This document shows, in pieces, positions 1 through 8,397 of a stretch of DNA of 39,723 nucleotides. How positions within the stretch are numbered: the first letter of the stretch is position 1; the number at the start of each line of letters is the position of its first letter. The DNA is taken from contig LCKI01000008.1 in NCBI GenBank assembly GCA_001001345.1, positions 1 through 39,723 on the forward strand, written 5' to 3'. Both the position numbers and the translations under genes were made by a program. Origin of the DNA: Parcubacteria group bacterium GW2011_GWC1_45_14. GTDB lineage: Bacteria > Patescibacteriota > Minisyncoccia > Moranbacterales > GWC2-37-73. The notes beneath the pieces are model-generated. The model was not told the origin of the DNA, searched no databases, and saw only the letters and a list, made by a program, of their open reading frames with translations.

Positions 1-67
1 AGCCTGCTGCGTCCTTCATCGCTTACTTCAGTCAAGGCATCCACCATATGCATTAAGTAACCTTTCA
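1..67 (-). rRNA. rrl: 23S ribosomal RNA, 5' end only
   Basis: Read on the minus strand, the first 67 bases match the start of bacterial 23S rRNA: the hallmark GGTGGATGCC (complement of 36-45), followed by GCGATGAAGGACG. Counting back 22 nt as in E. coli puts the mature 5' end near 67. The rest of the gene lies beyond the left edge. No 16S or tRNA gene lies in the 650 bp upstream, so this 23S is not in a standard 16S-23S arrangement. Confidence 0.93.
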
Positions 68-80
68 TTATTTAACGGTT

Positions 81-109
81 AGCAGTTAACAATCACTTAT
101 TTAACTGCT
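81..109 (-). repeat. Inverted repeat just upstream of 23S
   Basis: Perfect 9-bp arms AGCAGTTAA and TTAACTGCT separated by 11 nt, ending about 14 nt before the mature 23S 5' end. It would form a hairpin in the rRNA leader. A role in rRNA processing is inference from position. Confidence 0.6.
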
Positions 110-284
110 TGTGTATTTGTTCACGGTGTTGTTTGTATCTTTTTAGGGATACGCAATTTTTTTTGACCTACTTTTTTGACTAATCATGTATTGCGCCCAG
201 TTTCCCTTTTTTCCGCATAAAAATGTGAAAAGGAAATAACCCTACACGCACATGAAAAGACTCCTATTCTATTGTAAAGGTGAT

Positions 285-316
285 CGCGTAAAATGATTCT
301 TGCGAATCATCACGCG
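285..316. repeat. Hairpin in the 23S leader
   Basis: Two nested stems: outer CGCGT/ACGCG and inner ATGATTC/GAATCAT around a TTGC loop. It has no T-tract, so it is not a terminator. It lies inside the predicted 23S leader transcript; its function is unknown. Confidence 0.6.
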
Positions 317-568
317 ACTGGCGCGGAAACATACTTCCCAAAGTCCGTTTTTTCATCGAGCTTTTGAAACTTGTTTCGGTACCATTTTAAAGAAACAAAA
401 AACCGCCTTTTGCAGCGGACCCAACCGAGGACCTATTTGGCCTTCTTGGTTCACCCGCTTTTTCGCATTTCGTTTTTCTGGATATTTCTCAAATATTTGA
501 AAAATGAATTATATCCCCTTGTGTCCTATTTGCCTTTTATGTGGCGAATATTTTTTAGACGTAAATAC

Positions 569-596
569 ATAATAGCAAATATAAAAAACCTGTCAA
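569..596 (-). promoter_or_regulatory. Promoter reading toward 23S rRNA
   Basis: On the minus strand: -35 TTGACA (591-596, perfect), 16-bp spacer, -10 TATTAT (569-574). This gives a start near 562 and a leader of about 495 nt before 23S. It supports transcription of 23S from its own promoter. Confidence 0.65.
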
Positions 597-670
597 GTGT
601 TTGGAATAATCCATATTTATTACAACGGAATATGGCTATTATTCCCTGTTTTTTCCTTATTTTTAAGGAT

Positions 671-700
671 AAAAAAACCGCCCTGATTCGGGCGGTTTTT
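671..700 (-). terminator. Rho-independent terminator
   Basis: Stem CCGCCC/GGGCGG with a 6-nt loop flanked by A and T runs, 24 bp past the stop of the TM-helix gene at 724. The flanks suit either direction, but the minus-strand gene is the obvious user. Confidence 0.85.
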
Positions 701-723
701 CAAGTGTATTTTTATATTTATCC

Positions 724-1413
724 TTATTTCTTCTCGGAAATCTCCTCTCTGATTTTTCGAAGAAGAACTCCTGCTTCCTCTTTTCCGCCAAGCCCGAACG
801 AAAGTCCGATTGCCAGCGAAAGTGCGGCCACAAAACCAATGAAAAGGGTGTTAACGATCGATTCAGCTATTCCAAGCTGCACGAGCGCGGTCAAAACTCC
901 GAAAACGATGATCGCCCATTTGGAAACCGAAGCCAAGAGCGAAGCGCTCATGACGCCGGCAGCCCTCACGCTCCCGCGGACAAACTTATACACGAAATTC
1001 GCCAGAATAAAGGCGATAGCCAGAACCACGATCGCGACGACCACGTTCGGGATGTACATTATGATACTGTTGAGGAAATTCGTAACTTGAGTGAGCTGCA
1101 AAATGTCAGTAGCTGCCATAAGGAAAACCAAAATCAAAAACCATCTCACCACTTCGCCGAAAACTTTCGAAAGACTAAGCTCCAATCCCACTTCCTCAAA
1201 CTTCTTGGTAACTTCGGATTTCTCCATAGCCCTGTCCACTCTCGTCAATTTGATTCCTTTTTCCACCGCATTTCCCAAAACCTTCGCCACGATAAGGCCG
1301 ATGACGAAGACCAGCACTGCGCCGATAAATGTCGGCAGGAAACTTGCAAACCTGATTCCCAGGCTTGCCAGGGATTCGGAGATGGCCGATCCCCATGTTT
1401 GGAGTTGATTCAT
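724..1413 (-). CDS. TM-helix (mechanosensitive-channel-like) membrane protein
   Basis: A 229-residue integral membrane protein. Four to five hydrophobic segments are visible (roughly residues 25-50, 88-105, 118-145, 160-180 and 190-210), with glycine/alanine-rich helices and the end pattern GLSFGLGGKE. This matches the 'conserved TM helix' repeat proteins (PF05552 type, CmpX-like) related to small-conductance mechanosensitive channels. It lacks the large C-terminal beta domain of full MscS, so channel activity is inferred, not shown. The ATG at 1413 is the only reasonable start. It is monocistronic, ending in the terminator at 671-700. CPR genomes commonly carry such proteins. Confidence 0.75.
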   Translation of the reverse strand: MNQLQTWGSAISESLASLGIRFASFLPTFIGAVLVFVIGLIVAKVLGNAVEKGIKLTRVDRAMEKSEVTKKFEEVGLELSLSKVFGEVVRWFLILVFLMAATDILQLTQVTNFLNSIIMYIPNVVVAIVVLAIAFILANFVYKFVRGSVRAAGVMSASLLASVSKWAIIVFGVLTALVQLGIAESIVNTLFIGFVAALSLAIGLSFGLGGKEEAGVLLRKIREEISEKK

Positions 1414-1528
1414 ACGCTTTGTTCAATTTCACCGAAATCCCTTTTCGGAATTTCACGGCAAAGTTGAAAATTTATAATTAATTACTGACTTACGAAAAAA
1501 CTGTGGGCCTGGGCAGCGATCCGCGCTC

Positions 1529-2116
1529 CTACGCCCCCATCTTAACTATCGCGTCATCGAATTCCATCCTGATTTGTTCCAATATTTGCAATTCCGGGTG
1601 ACCGTCCGCGGAAAGCTTCGCTATCCGGCTTTTGCACATATTCTCCTTGATTATCTTCATATCCCAATGCTCTTTTTGCGCTTCTAAGAAAAGGAGCGAT
1701 ATCTTTTTCATATATCCTATGAACTCCAGGCAGTCAGCGCAGGCCGCATATTTTTCCATGAGCTTATCCGCCGCTTCATGCACCTGTTTGACGGTAATAT
1801 ATACCATGCCGAAATCGTCACGGATAGTCTTGAAGACGTCCTCGTCGATTCCCGAATCCAAGGAAAAAAAATGGATTTCATTTTTTACTAACTCTTCCTT
1901 GGCCTGCGTGTTTGTCCAACTTTCTATTCGGGCCTGCGCGAACAACTTCTCCATTCCTTTGAGATATGCCACAAACCCCTGAAGCTCCTTGTATTCCTTA
2001 TATTTTTCCGTAAGCTTGTCCGCTACCAATTCGATCTTTTCAAACTCCTTTTCTATCCTGAGCTGATTCTCAAAATGAAGCTCCATATTTTCCGGCGATT
2101 TCTGAATAGTGTTCAT
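1529..2116 (-). CDS. Hypothetical protein built of two tandem repeats
   Basis: A 195-residue soluble, helical, acidic protein without signal peptide or membrane segments. I do not recognise a family. It is an internal duplication: residues about 30-110 and 113-193 align, for example VADKLTEKYKEYKELQGFVAYL with AADKLMEKYAACADCLEFIGYM, each followed by a helix ending in EHW or ESW and a 'D..IL..IR.EF' helix. Each unit looks like an alpha-helical bundle. It sits alone between the TM-helix gene and gyrB, with a promoter at 2152-2179. Three cysteines lie in the second unit only. Function unknown. Confidence 0.7.
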   Translation of the reverse strand: MNTIQKSPENMELHFENQLRIEKEFEKIELVADKLTEKYKEYKELQGFVAYLKGMEKLFAQARIESWTNTQAKEELVKNEIHFFSLDSGIDEDVFKTIRDDFGMVYITVKQVHEAADKLMEKYAACADCLEFIGYMKKISLLFLEAQKEHWDMKIIKENMCKSRIAKLSADGHPELQILEQIRMEFDDAIVKMGA

Positions 2117-2151
2117 CTTTCGTTTTTTAAGATTATTATCTTTATGCTTTT

Positions 2152-2179
2152 ATAATAGCATTTTTTGGCGATTTCTCAA
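2152..2179 (-). promoter_or_regulatory. Promoter for the duplicated-repeat protein
   Basis: Minus strand: -35 TTGAGA (2174-2179), 16-bp spacer, -10 TATTAT (2152-2157), 36 bp before the ATG at 2116. The -35 matches 5 of 6 consensus positions. Confidence 0.45.
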
Positions 2180-2196
2180 AAATACCGGCTATAAAG

Positions 2197-2224
2197 AAAA
2201 CCGCGCTTACGAAAGCGCGGTTTT
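2197..2224 (-). terminator. Terminator after gyrB
   Basis: Stem CCGCGCTT/AAGCGCGG with loop ACGA, flanked by A and T runs, 8 bp past the gyrB stop at 2232. Confidence 0.88.
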
Positions 2225-2231
2225 CAAAAGG

Positions 2232-4590
<2,359 letters not shown>

Positions 4591-4625
4591 ATGGATTTGT
4601 ATTTTTATCTTTTTTCTACTTCCCT

Positions 4626-4654
4626 ATCATATCCTAAATTAGGCCCAAATGCAA
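4626..4654 (-). promoter_or_regulatory. Candidate promoter of the gyrB operon
   Basis: Minus strand: -10 TATGAT (4626-4631), 17-bp spacer, weak -35 TTGCAT (4649-4654). It lies 36 bp before the first ATG of the operon. Confidence 0.45.
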
Positions 4655-4732
4655 GGATAAAATCATTTTCATTAAAGCATAAAAACATGAAAACAAAAAA
4701 ATAAATCCTGGAAACTCAATCTCGATCTACGT

Positions 4733-4826
4733 CGGGACTTATGCTTTTGATCGCAGCGAGAATGAGTATTTCCCGCCGGTGGCGGGATAGAGGCTCGTTC
4801 GAGCAAGAGCAAATGCATAAGTCCCG
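4733..4826. repeat. 94-bp nested palindromic element
   Basis: Perfect 12-bp outer arms CGGGACTTATGC (4733-4744) and GCATAAGTCCCG (4815-4826) enclose two smaller hairpins: TCCCGCC-GGT-GGCGGGA near 4770-4786 and GCTCG-TT-CGAGC near 4793-4804. It lies in the 345-bp gap between the gyrB operon promoter and the next gene. No open frame fits it. It resembles a MITE or REP-like element, or a structured RNA; I cannot tell which. Confidence 0.7.
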
Positions 4827-4840
4827 TGCATAAAAACATA

Positions 4841-4876
4841 AAAACCGCTCATTCTTTGCGAAAAAGCGGTTTTTAT
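4841..4876 (-). terminator. Terminator after the UPF0316-like gene
   Basis: Arms AAAACCGCT (4841-4849) and AGCGGTTTT (4865-4873) with T-tracts on both sides, about 60 bp past the stop at 4935. Confidence 0.75.
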
Positions 4877-4934
4877 TTATAGTCCTCTATTCCTATATGG
4901 GGAATATCGTCACTCATTTTTTATATTTTAATAT

Positions 4935-5204
4935 TTATACTTGCTCAGCAAGCCTGTTTTTGGACTCCTCTTTCCTGTTGAAATAATATGTGCTTATGAC
5001 AGTCCCTACCGCGCATCCAAGCGCATAGAGCGCGACCAACTTCCAATTGTCGATGTCGTCGATTATCGTCTGAAGCACATAGTACCAGATCAGGATATTG
5101 ACCATAGTTATGGCCCCGCTGGCCATGACCTTGTTTTCCGTAACGACCTTGGTCCAAGCCGTAACGATGATCATCTCCAAAACCCCTACCAAAAATAGTA
5201 CCAT
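4935..5204 (-). CDS. UPF0316/DUF5698-like membrane protein
   Basis: An 89-residue protein with three transmembrane helices. The pattern VLEMIIVTAWTKVV, then NILIWYYVLQTIIDDIDN, then ALYALGCAVGTVISTYY, matches the N-terminal membrane domain of UPF0316 proteins (DUF5698), whose longer relatives add a cytoplasmic DUF2179 domain that is absent here. Function is unknown in the family. The start ATG at 5204 has no clear Shine-Dalgarno sequence, which is common in this window. It is monocistronic. Confidence 0.7.
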   Translation of the reverse strand: MVLFLVGVLEMIIVTAWTKVVTENKVMASGAITMVNILIWYYVLQTIIDDIDNWKLVALYALGCAVGTVISTYYFNRKEESKNRLAEQV

Positions 5205-5355
5205 AGGCGTAGCGTAGATTAATTCTATTTATCAAAGTTCGACCTTTCCAGGCTGAATAAAAAACATCCCCCTGGGATAGTTTTTGGCTTATATTCGAGC
5301 CGCAAACCATTCTAGCAGAAATTTCCCTTCCGGTCAATTGAAAACAAACCCACGG

Positions 5356-5383
5356 TTGACAAGTAATTAAATCTGTCTATAAT
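5356..5383 (+). promoter_or_regulatory. Strong promoter of the fMet-Met-Asp tRNA cluster
   Basis: Perfect -35 TTGACA (5356-5361), 16-bp spacer and perfect -10 TATAAT (5378-5383). A start near 5390 precedes both the tRNA-fMet fragment copy and the three tRNA genes. Confidence 0.85.
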
Positions 5384-5405
5384 AAGTAGTATTGCAAGTA
5401 TTCAT

Positions 5406-5460
5406 AGCGGGGTGGAGTCCGCCAGCTGGCGGAGCAGCTCTCCGCCGGTTGGCGGATCAT
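5406..5460 (+). pseudogene. Partial 5' copy of tRNA-fMet interrupted by two palindromes
   Basis: Bases 5406-5417 repeat the first 12 nt of tRNA-fMet exactly. Next come a 16-bp palindrome (TCCGCCAGCTGGCGGA, 5418-5433), the tRNA D-arm piece GCAGCTC (5434-5440), a second palindrome (TCCGCCGGTTGGCGGA, 5441-5456) and TCATA, which matches the anticodon region. The tRNA segments thus appear in order, with the intervening 7-nt parts replaced by palindromes. A word ATTGCAAGT also precedes both this fragment and the real tRNA. It cannot fold as a tRNA. Confidence 0.7.
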
Positions 5461-5498
5461 AGCCGATACGATTATTGCAAGTTCCAAATTCAATATAC

Positions 5499-5572
5499 AG
5501 CGGGGTGGAGCAGTCCGGCAGCTCGCGTGGCTCATAACCACGAGGTCACAGGTTCGAATCCTGTCCCCGCAA
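5499..5572 (+). tRNA. Initiator tRNA-fMet(CAU)
   Basis: A full cloverleaf of the same length as E. coli fMet without CCA. Initiator marks are an unpaired 1:72 (A and A), the A11:U24 pair, GG-CTCATAA-CC in the anticodon arm with anticodon CAT, and T-arm ACAGG/CCTGT. The 29:41 pair is U-A, so only two of the three classical G-C pairs are present. The gene-encoded 3' end is A73 then CA, not CCA. First of three tRNAs from the promoter at 5356. Confidence 0.93.
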
Positions 5573-5576
5573 CAAG

Positions 5577-5709
5577 TTGTGCTTTTCCGACCCTGTTTTA
5601 TTCGAAATGGGAAAGGGGTCGGGAAAACGGGAGTTTTCCCGCGATGGAAGCATTGAAACCGCAAGGTTTCAAGAAGCGAAGCGCGTGAGATTCCTGTCCC
5701 CGCAACAAG
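5577..5709 (+). repeat. tRNA-fMet trailer element ending in a copy of the tRNA 3' end
   Basis: About 130 bp follow the gene and end at 5689-5709 with a 20/21 match to the last 21 nt of the fMet region (5556-5576). The body contains hairpins CGGGAAAAC/GTTTTCCCG and TTGAAACC/GGTTTCAA. This body is clearly homologous to the one after the next tRNA (5816-5938), although the terminal copies match their own tRNA. No open reading frame. Confidence 0.85.
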
Positions 5710-5739
5710 CACGGTTTAAAGGTGAAGCGCAGCTTCGAT

Positions 5740-5813
5740 GCCAGGGTAGCTCAGTTGGTTAGAGCACAGGACTCATAAGCCTGGGGTCGTGAGTTCAAAT
5801 CTCACCCCTGGTA
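5740..5813 (+). tRNA. tRNA with CAU anticodon (elongator Met or Ile2)
   Basis: Cloverleaf with GCTCAGTTGGTTAGAGC D-arm, anticodon loop CTCATAA and T-arm GTGAG-TTCAAAT-CTCAC. The acceptor stem closes with a G1-U72 wobble and the anticodon stem has a 31:39 A-G mismatch. The anticodon is CAT; it is not the initiator (C11-G24). Whether it is elongator Met or lysidine-modified Ile2 cannot be settled by eye. The encoded end is A73-CA. Confidence 0.9.
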
Positions 5814-5938
5814 CAGGATTGGGAAGAGATTTGAACCAGGAAAGGGGTCGGGAAAACCTGGGTTTTCCCGGGGTGGAAGTATTGAAACCGAAAGGTTTCA
5901 AGGAGCATAAGCGACGTGAATATCTCACCCCTGGTACA
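5814..5938 (+). repeat. tRNA-Met trailer element ending in a copy of the tRNA 3' end
   Basis: The last 17 nt (5922-5938) repeat the 3' end of the preceding tRNA (5799-5815) exactly. The body is homologous to the fMet trailer: AAAGGGGTCGGGAAAAC, the hairpin arm GTTTTCCCG, TGGAAG, ATTGAAACCG, AAGGTTTCAA, then a GTGA just before the copy. Spacing of copy to gene is 123 bp. Confidence 0.85.
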
Positions 5939-6070
5939 TAGAAAATTAAAAATTCAAATCTCAAAATTCAAAATTATCGTATCGCTTCGCGATGAACTTT
6001 TTCAGGATAATTGTGAACGAAGTGAACACCTAAATTTTGCATTTTGATTTTTGCATTTTGATTTATTTAC
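5939..6070. other. AT-rich word-repeat spacer
   Basis: No gene. It contains short repeated words: AAATTCAAATCTCAAAATTC near 5947 and a 14-bp repeat GCATTTTGATTTTT near 6038-6064. It resembles the 7-bp tandem words found elsewhere in this window. Confidence 0.6.
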
Positions 6071-6144
6071 GGGGGCGTAGCTCAGTTGGTTAGAGCGTCT
6101 GCCTGTCACGCAGAAGGTCGCCGGTTCGAGCCCGGTCGTCCCCG
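6071..6144 (+). tRNA. tRNA-Asp(GUC)
   Basis: Acceptor GGGGGCG/CGTCCCC, D-arm GCTCAGTTGGTTAGAGC, anticodon stem-loop TCTGC-CTGTCAC-GCAGA with anticodon GTC, T-arm GCCGG-TTCGAGC-CCGGT, discriminator G73 as expected for Asp. The encoded tail is CA, not CCA. Third tRNA of the plus-strand cluster. Confidence 0.95.
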
Positions 6145-6152
6145 CAGAAGTT

Positions 6153-6184
6153 AAAAACCGTGTCCGTAGGGATGCGGTTTTTAA
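6153..6184 (+). terminator. First terminator after tRNA-Asp
   Basis: AAAAACCG (6153-6160) pairs with CGGTTTTT (6175-6182) just after the tRNA. A typical terminator shape. It precedes the trailer element, so the element may be mostly untranscribed. Confidence 0.6.
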
Positions 6185-6309
6185 GTTTTGCCGGGGATAG
6201 GCGCGGGGCGAGAAGTTTACACTCTTCGAGTACAAGTGCCCGGAACGGGTAAGCCCGGCCCGCGTCGACGAGCAAGTCGTCTTGCGAGTCGAGGCGGGTC
6301 GTCCCTGCC
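6185..6309 (+). repeat. tRNA-Asp trailer element ending in a diverged tRNA 3' copy
   Basis: Positions 6288-6309 match the T-arm and acceptor 3' strand of tRNA-Asp (6125-6146) at 17 of 22 positions; this copy is followed by a true CCA, unlike the gene. The body includes GCGAGAAGTTTAC and TGCCCGGAACGGGTAA, close to sequences in the tRNA-Ser(GCU) trailer. The copy is again followed by a terminator (6316-6342). GC-rich, no gene. Confidence 0.7.
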
Positions 6310-6315
6310 AAAAAG

Positions 6316-6342
6316 CAAAAACACCCGCTGGGGTGTTTTTTT
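6316..6342 (+). terminator. Terminator closing the tRNA cluster
   Basis: AAAACACCC (to 6326), loop GCTG, GGGTGTTTTTTT. It lies between the plus-strand tRNA cluster and the convergent minus-strand gene ending at 6367, and can serve both. Confidence 0.85.
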
Positions 6343-6366
6343 ATCGCAATGCCGAACTTCAAATTT

Positions 6367-6909
6367 TTACATAAATTCCAAATACCTCAGGAATTTCTCA
6401 TATATTCCGATTGTCTCCTCCGCCAGCTCCTTGTCCACCCTGAAGCTCTCATCATGCACGATCTTGTTCCTGGTTTGATGCGCTTCCAAGAGCTCCTCCT
6501 GATAATCAAGCTGTCCGGGCTTGAGCTGTTCCAATCTTTCAGTCATATTATTCCCCTTGTGTCCGATTTTTGAAAGGATGTCGTCCACGATCGCATCCGC
6601 TTCCAAAATGGCGACTTTGTACTGTGAAACGCTTTCGGTTTCAAGTCTGGCTTTGACCTTTTCCCATTTCTTCTCCATCTTACCCTTTGAAATGACAGGA
6701 ATATCCATGCCGCGAAGACCCTTCCTGATATCGGCGCCGATTCCCTTCATGATCAAAAGAAGCACTATATCCACCAAAAGTACGAGCGTATAGATGATGA
6801 GGAAGAATTTGACGAAATCAAAAGCTGCAGAATTATAAACCTGCAGAGCGATGTTTGAAGCGATACTCACAAGGTCGGCTCCCTCCGCTGTTTCAAAATT
6901 GAATGTCAT
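6367..6909 (-). CDS. Membrane-anchored HEPN-like protein
   Basis: A 180-residue protein with one clear transmembrane helix (residues about 32-56, FVKFFLIIYTLVLLVDIVLL), then a cytoplasmic helical region. The C-terminal part carries RNKIVHDES, an R-x4-H signature followed by a helix (ELAEETIGIYEKFLRYLE), which is the usual ending of HEPN-type domains. HEPN domains include RNases and nucleotide-binding helpers; which applies here is unknown. It lies directly upstream of the tRNA-cluster terminator and 11 bp downstream of gatA, so it is probably co-transcribed with gatC and gatA. Conserved CPR hypothetical by general appearance. Confidence 0.6.
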   Translation of the reverse strand: MTFNFETAEGADLVSIASNIALQVYNSAAFDFVKFFLIIYTLVLLVDIVLLLIMKGIGADIRKGLRGMDIPVISKGKMEKKWEKVKARLETESVSQYKVAILEADAIVDDILSKIGHKGNNMTERLEQLKPGQLDYQEELLEAHQTRNKIVHDESFRVDKELAEETIGIYEKFLRYLEFM

Positions 6910-6920
6910 ATTCCAAAAAT

Positions 6921-8396
6921 TTAATTTGTTTCAAACGTGTGCGCGGCATCAAGAAGCCCCTCTTCATCGAACCACTTGCCCATCAGTTGTCCTCCCACCG
7001 GAAGACTCTTTCCTTCTTCCTCCAAATTTCCGATCGGAAAAGAAATCGCGGGCACGCCGGCGAGATTGGCCGTGACGGTGTAGATATCAGAAAGATACAT
7101 CTTAAGAGGATTCTCGGTTTTTTCCCCGGCCTTGAAAGCCGTCTCAGGCGCTGTCGGAGAATATATGAAATCGACTTGCTTAAAAGCGTCTTCAAAATCC
7201 TTCTTGATAAGCGCTCTGACTTTCTGGGCCTTGAGGTAATAGGCGTCATAATATCCACTTGAGAGCGCATAAGTTCCGAGCATTATCCTCCTTTTGACTT
7301 CCTCTCCGAATCCGTATTCGCGCGTATCCATATATGTCTCCAAGAGGTTCCTGTCGACGGCGTTCTCCTTGGCGAATTCGGTCTTCGCTTCGTCGTTTAT
7401 CCTGAGGCCATATTTGATGCCGTCGAACCTGGCCAAGTTGGAACTTACCTCCGAGGCCATAATCATATAATAGGTCGCCAGCGCATATGAGCTGTGAGGC
7501 AGACTGATTTCTTTTATTTCCGCCCCGAGCGATTTGAATTTCTCGACTGATTTTTCAAAAACATCCCTTATGTGACCTTCCAAATTTTCAACATATTCCT
7601 TGGGTATGCCGATTTTCCTTCCTTTGATATCTCCCGTCAAATAATCCTCATATCTCTTATCCGCGCTCTGGGCGCTGGTCGCATCCATCCTGTCCTGACC
7701 TGAAATACGCGAAAGAATGATCGCGCAATCTTCGACAGTCTTGGCGAACGGACCTATCTGATCCAAACTGGAGGCCATAGCGAGCAGGCCATACCTGGAA
7801 ACCCTGCCGTAGGTAGGCTTGAGTCCCACGACGCCGCAAAAAGATGCAGGCTGACGGATTGAGCCTCCCGTATCCGATCCAAGCGACCAGACAGCTTCAC
7901 TTGCCGCAACAGCGGCCGCGCTTCCGCCGGAAGATCCCCCGGCAATCCTTTCCGTATCATTTGGATTTTTCGTAACTTGATAAGCGCTGTTTTCCGTGGA
8001 AGAACCCATGGCGAATTCATCCAGATTGGTTTTTCCCAGAATTACCGCACCGACCTCCTTCAATTTTTTTATAACCGTCGCATCATAAGGGGCGATGTAA
8101 TTATCAAGCATCTTGGAGGCGGCGGTCGTCCTGGTCCCGTCGACGCACATATTGTCCTTGACGGCGCATGGGATGCCGGCCAAAAGATCGATATCCTCCC
8201 CGTTGGCGATCCTTTCATCGATGAGCTGCGCCTGCCTCATCGCCAACTCCTCCGTCAAAGTGAGGTATGCTCCGATTTCCCCATCTTTCTTTTTTATCGC
8301 GTCGAAATAATCCCGCGTAAGCTGGACCGAGGTGATTTCTTTGTTAACAAGTTTATTATGAAGTTCCCTGATCATTACTGGAATTTTTAATTTCAA
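6921..8396 (-). CDS. gatA: Asp/Glu-tRNA(Asn/Gln) amidotransferase subunit A
   Basis: Amidase subunit of GatCAB, which frees ammonia from glutamine to convert Glu-tRNA(Gln) and Asp-tRNA(Asn) into the amidated forms. The 491 residues show the amidase signature: catalytic Lys in CAVKDNM, GGSSGGSAAAVAA, and SDTGGSIRQPASFCG with the Ser-cisSer pair. The frame opens with TTG at 8396, two bases before the gatC stop; an ATG at 8375 (MIRELHN) is an alternative start, and neither has a clear ribosome binding site. gatB is not in the window. Length is normal. Confidence 0.95.
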   Translation of the reverse strand: MKLKIPVMIRELHNKLVNKEITSVQLTRDYFDAIKKKDGEIGAYLTLTEELAMRQAQLIDERIANGEDIDLLAGIPCAVKDNMCVDGTRTTAASKMLDNYIAPYDATVIKKLKEVGAVILGKTNLDEFAMGSSTENSAYQVTKNPNDTERIAGGSSGGSAAAVAASEAVWSLGSDTGGSIRQPASFCGVVGLKPTYGRVSRYGLLAMASSLDQIGPFAKTVEDCAIILSRISGQDRMDATSAQSADKRYEDYLTGDIKGRKIGIPKEYVENLEGHIRDVFEKSVEKFKSLGAEIKEISLPHSSYALATYYMIMASEVSSNLARFDGIKYGLRINDEAKTEFAKENAVDRNLLETYMDTREYGFGEEVKRRIMLGTYALSSGYYDAYYLKAQKVRALIKKDFEDAFKQVDFIYSPTAPETAFKAGEKTENPLKMYLSDIYTVTANLAGVPAISFPIGNLEEEGKSLPVGGQLMGKWFDEEGLLDAAHTFETN

Positions 8397-8397
8397 A

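Larger units (their letters stand above)
68..668. other. 23S upstream region without a gene
   Basis: About 600 bp of AT-rich DNA between the 23S 5' end and the terminator of the next gene. I see no 16S, tRNA or convincing protein gene; the open frames here have no ribosome binding site or recognisable product. It contains a minus-strand promoter (569-596) and two inverted repeats (81-109 and 285-316), so most of it is probably the long leader of the rRNA transcript. Confidence 0.7.

Noticed and set aside
371-1090. 239-residue plus-strand open frame next to the 23S region
   Set aside because: Its second half is the antisense of the TM-helix gene and the first half is AT-rich leader; no recognisable product or start signal.
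5406-5710. Group I intron or split tRNA in the tRNA-fMet region
   Set aside because: The real tRNA at 5499-5572 is complete. The flanking halves lack intron core motifs, so partial duplication explains it better.
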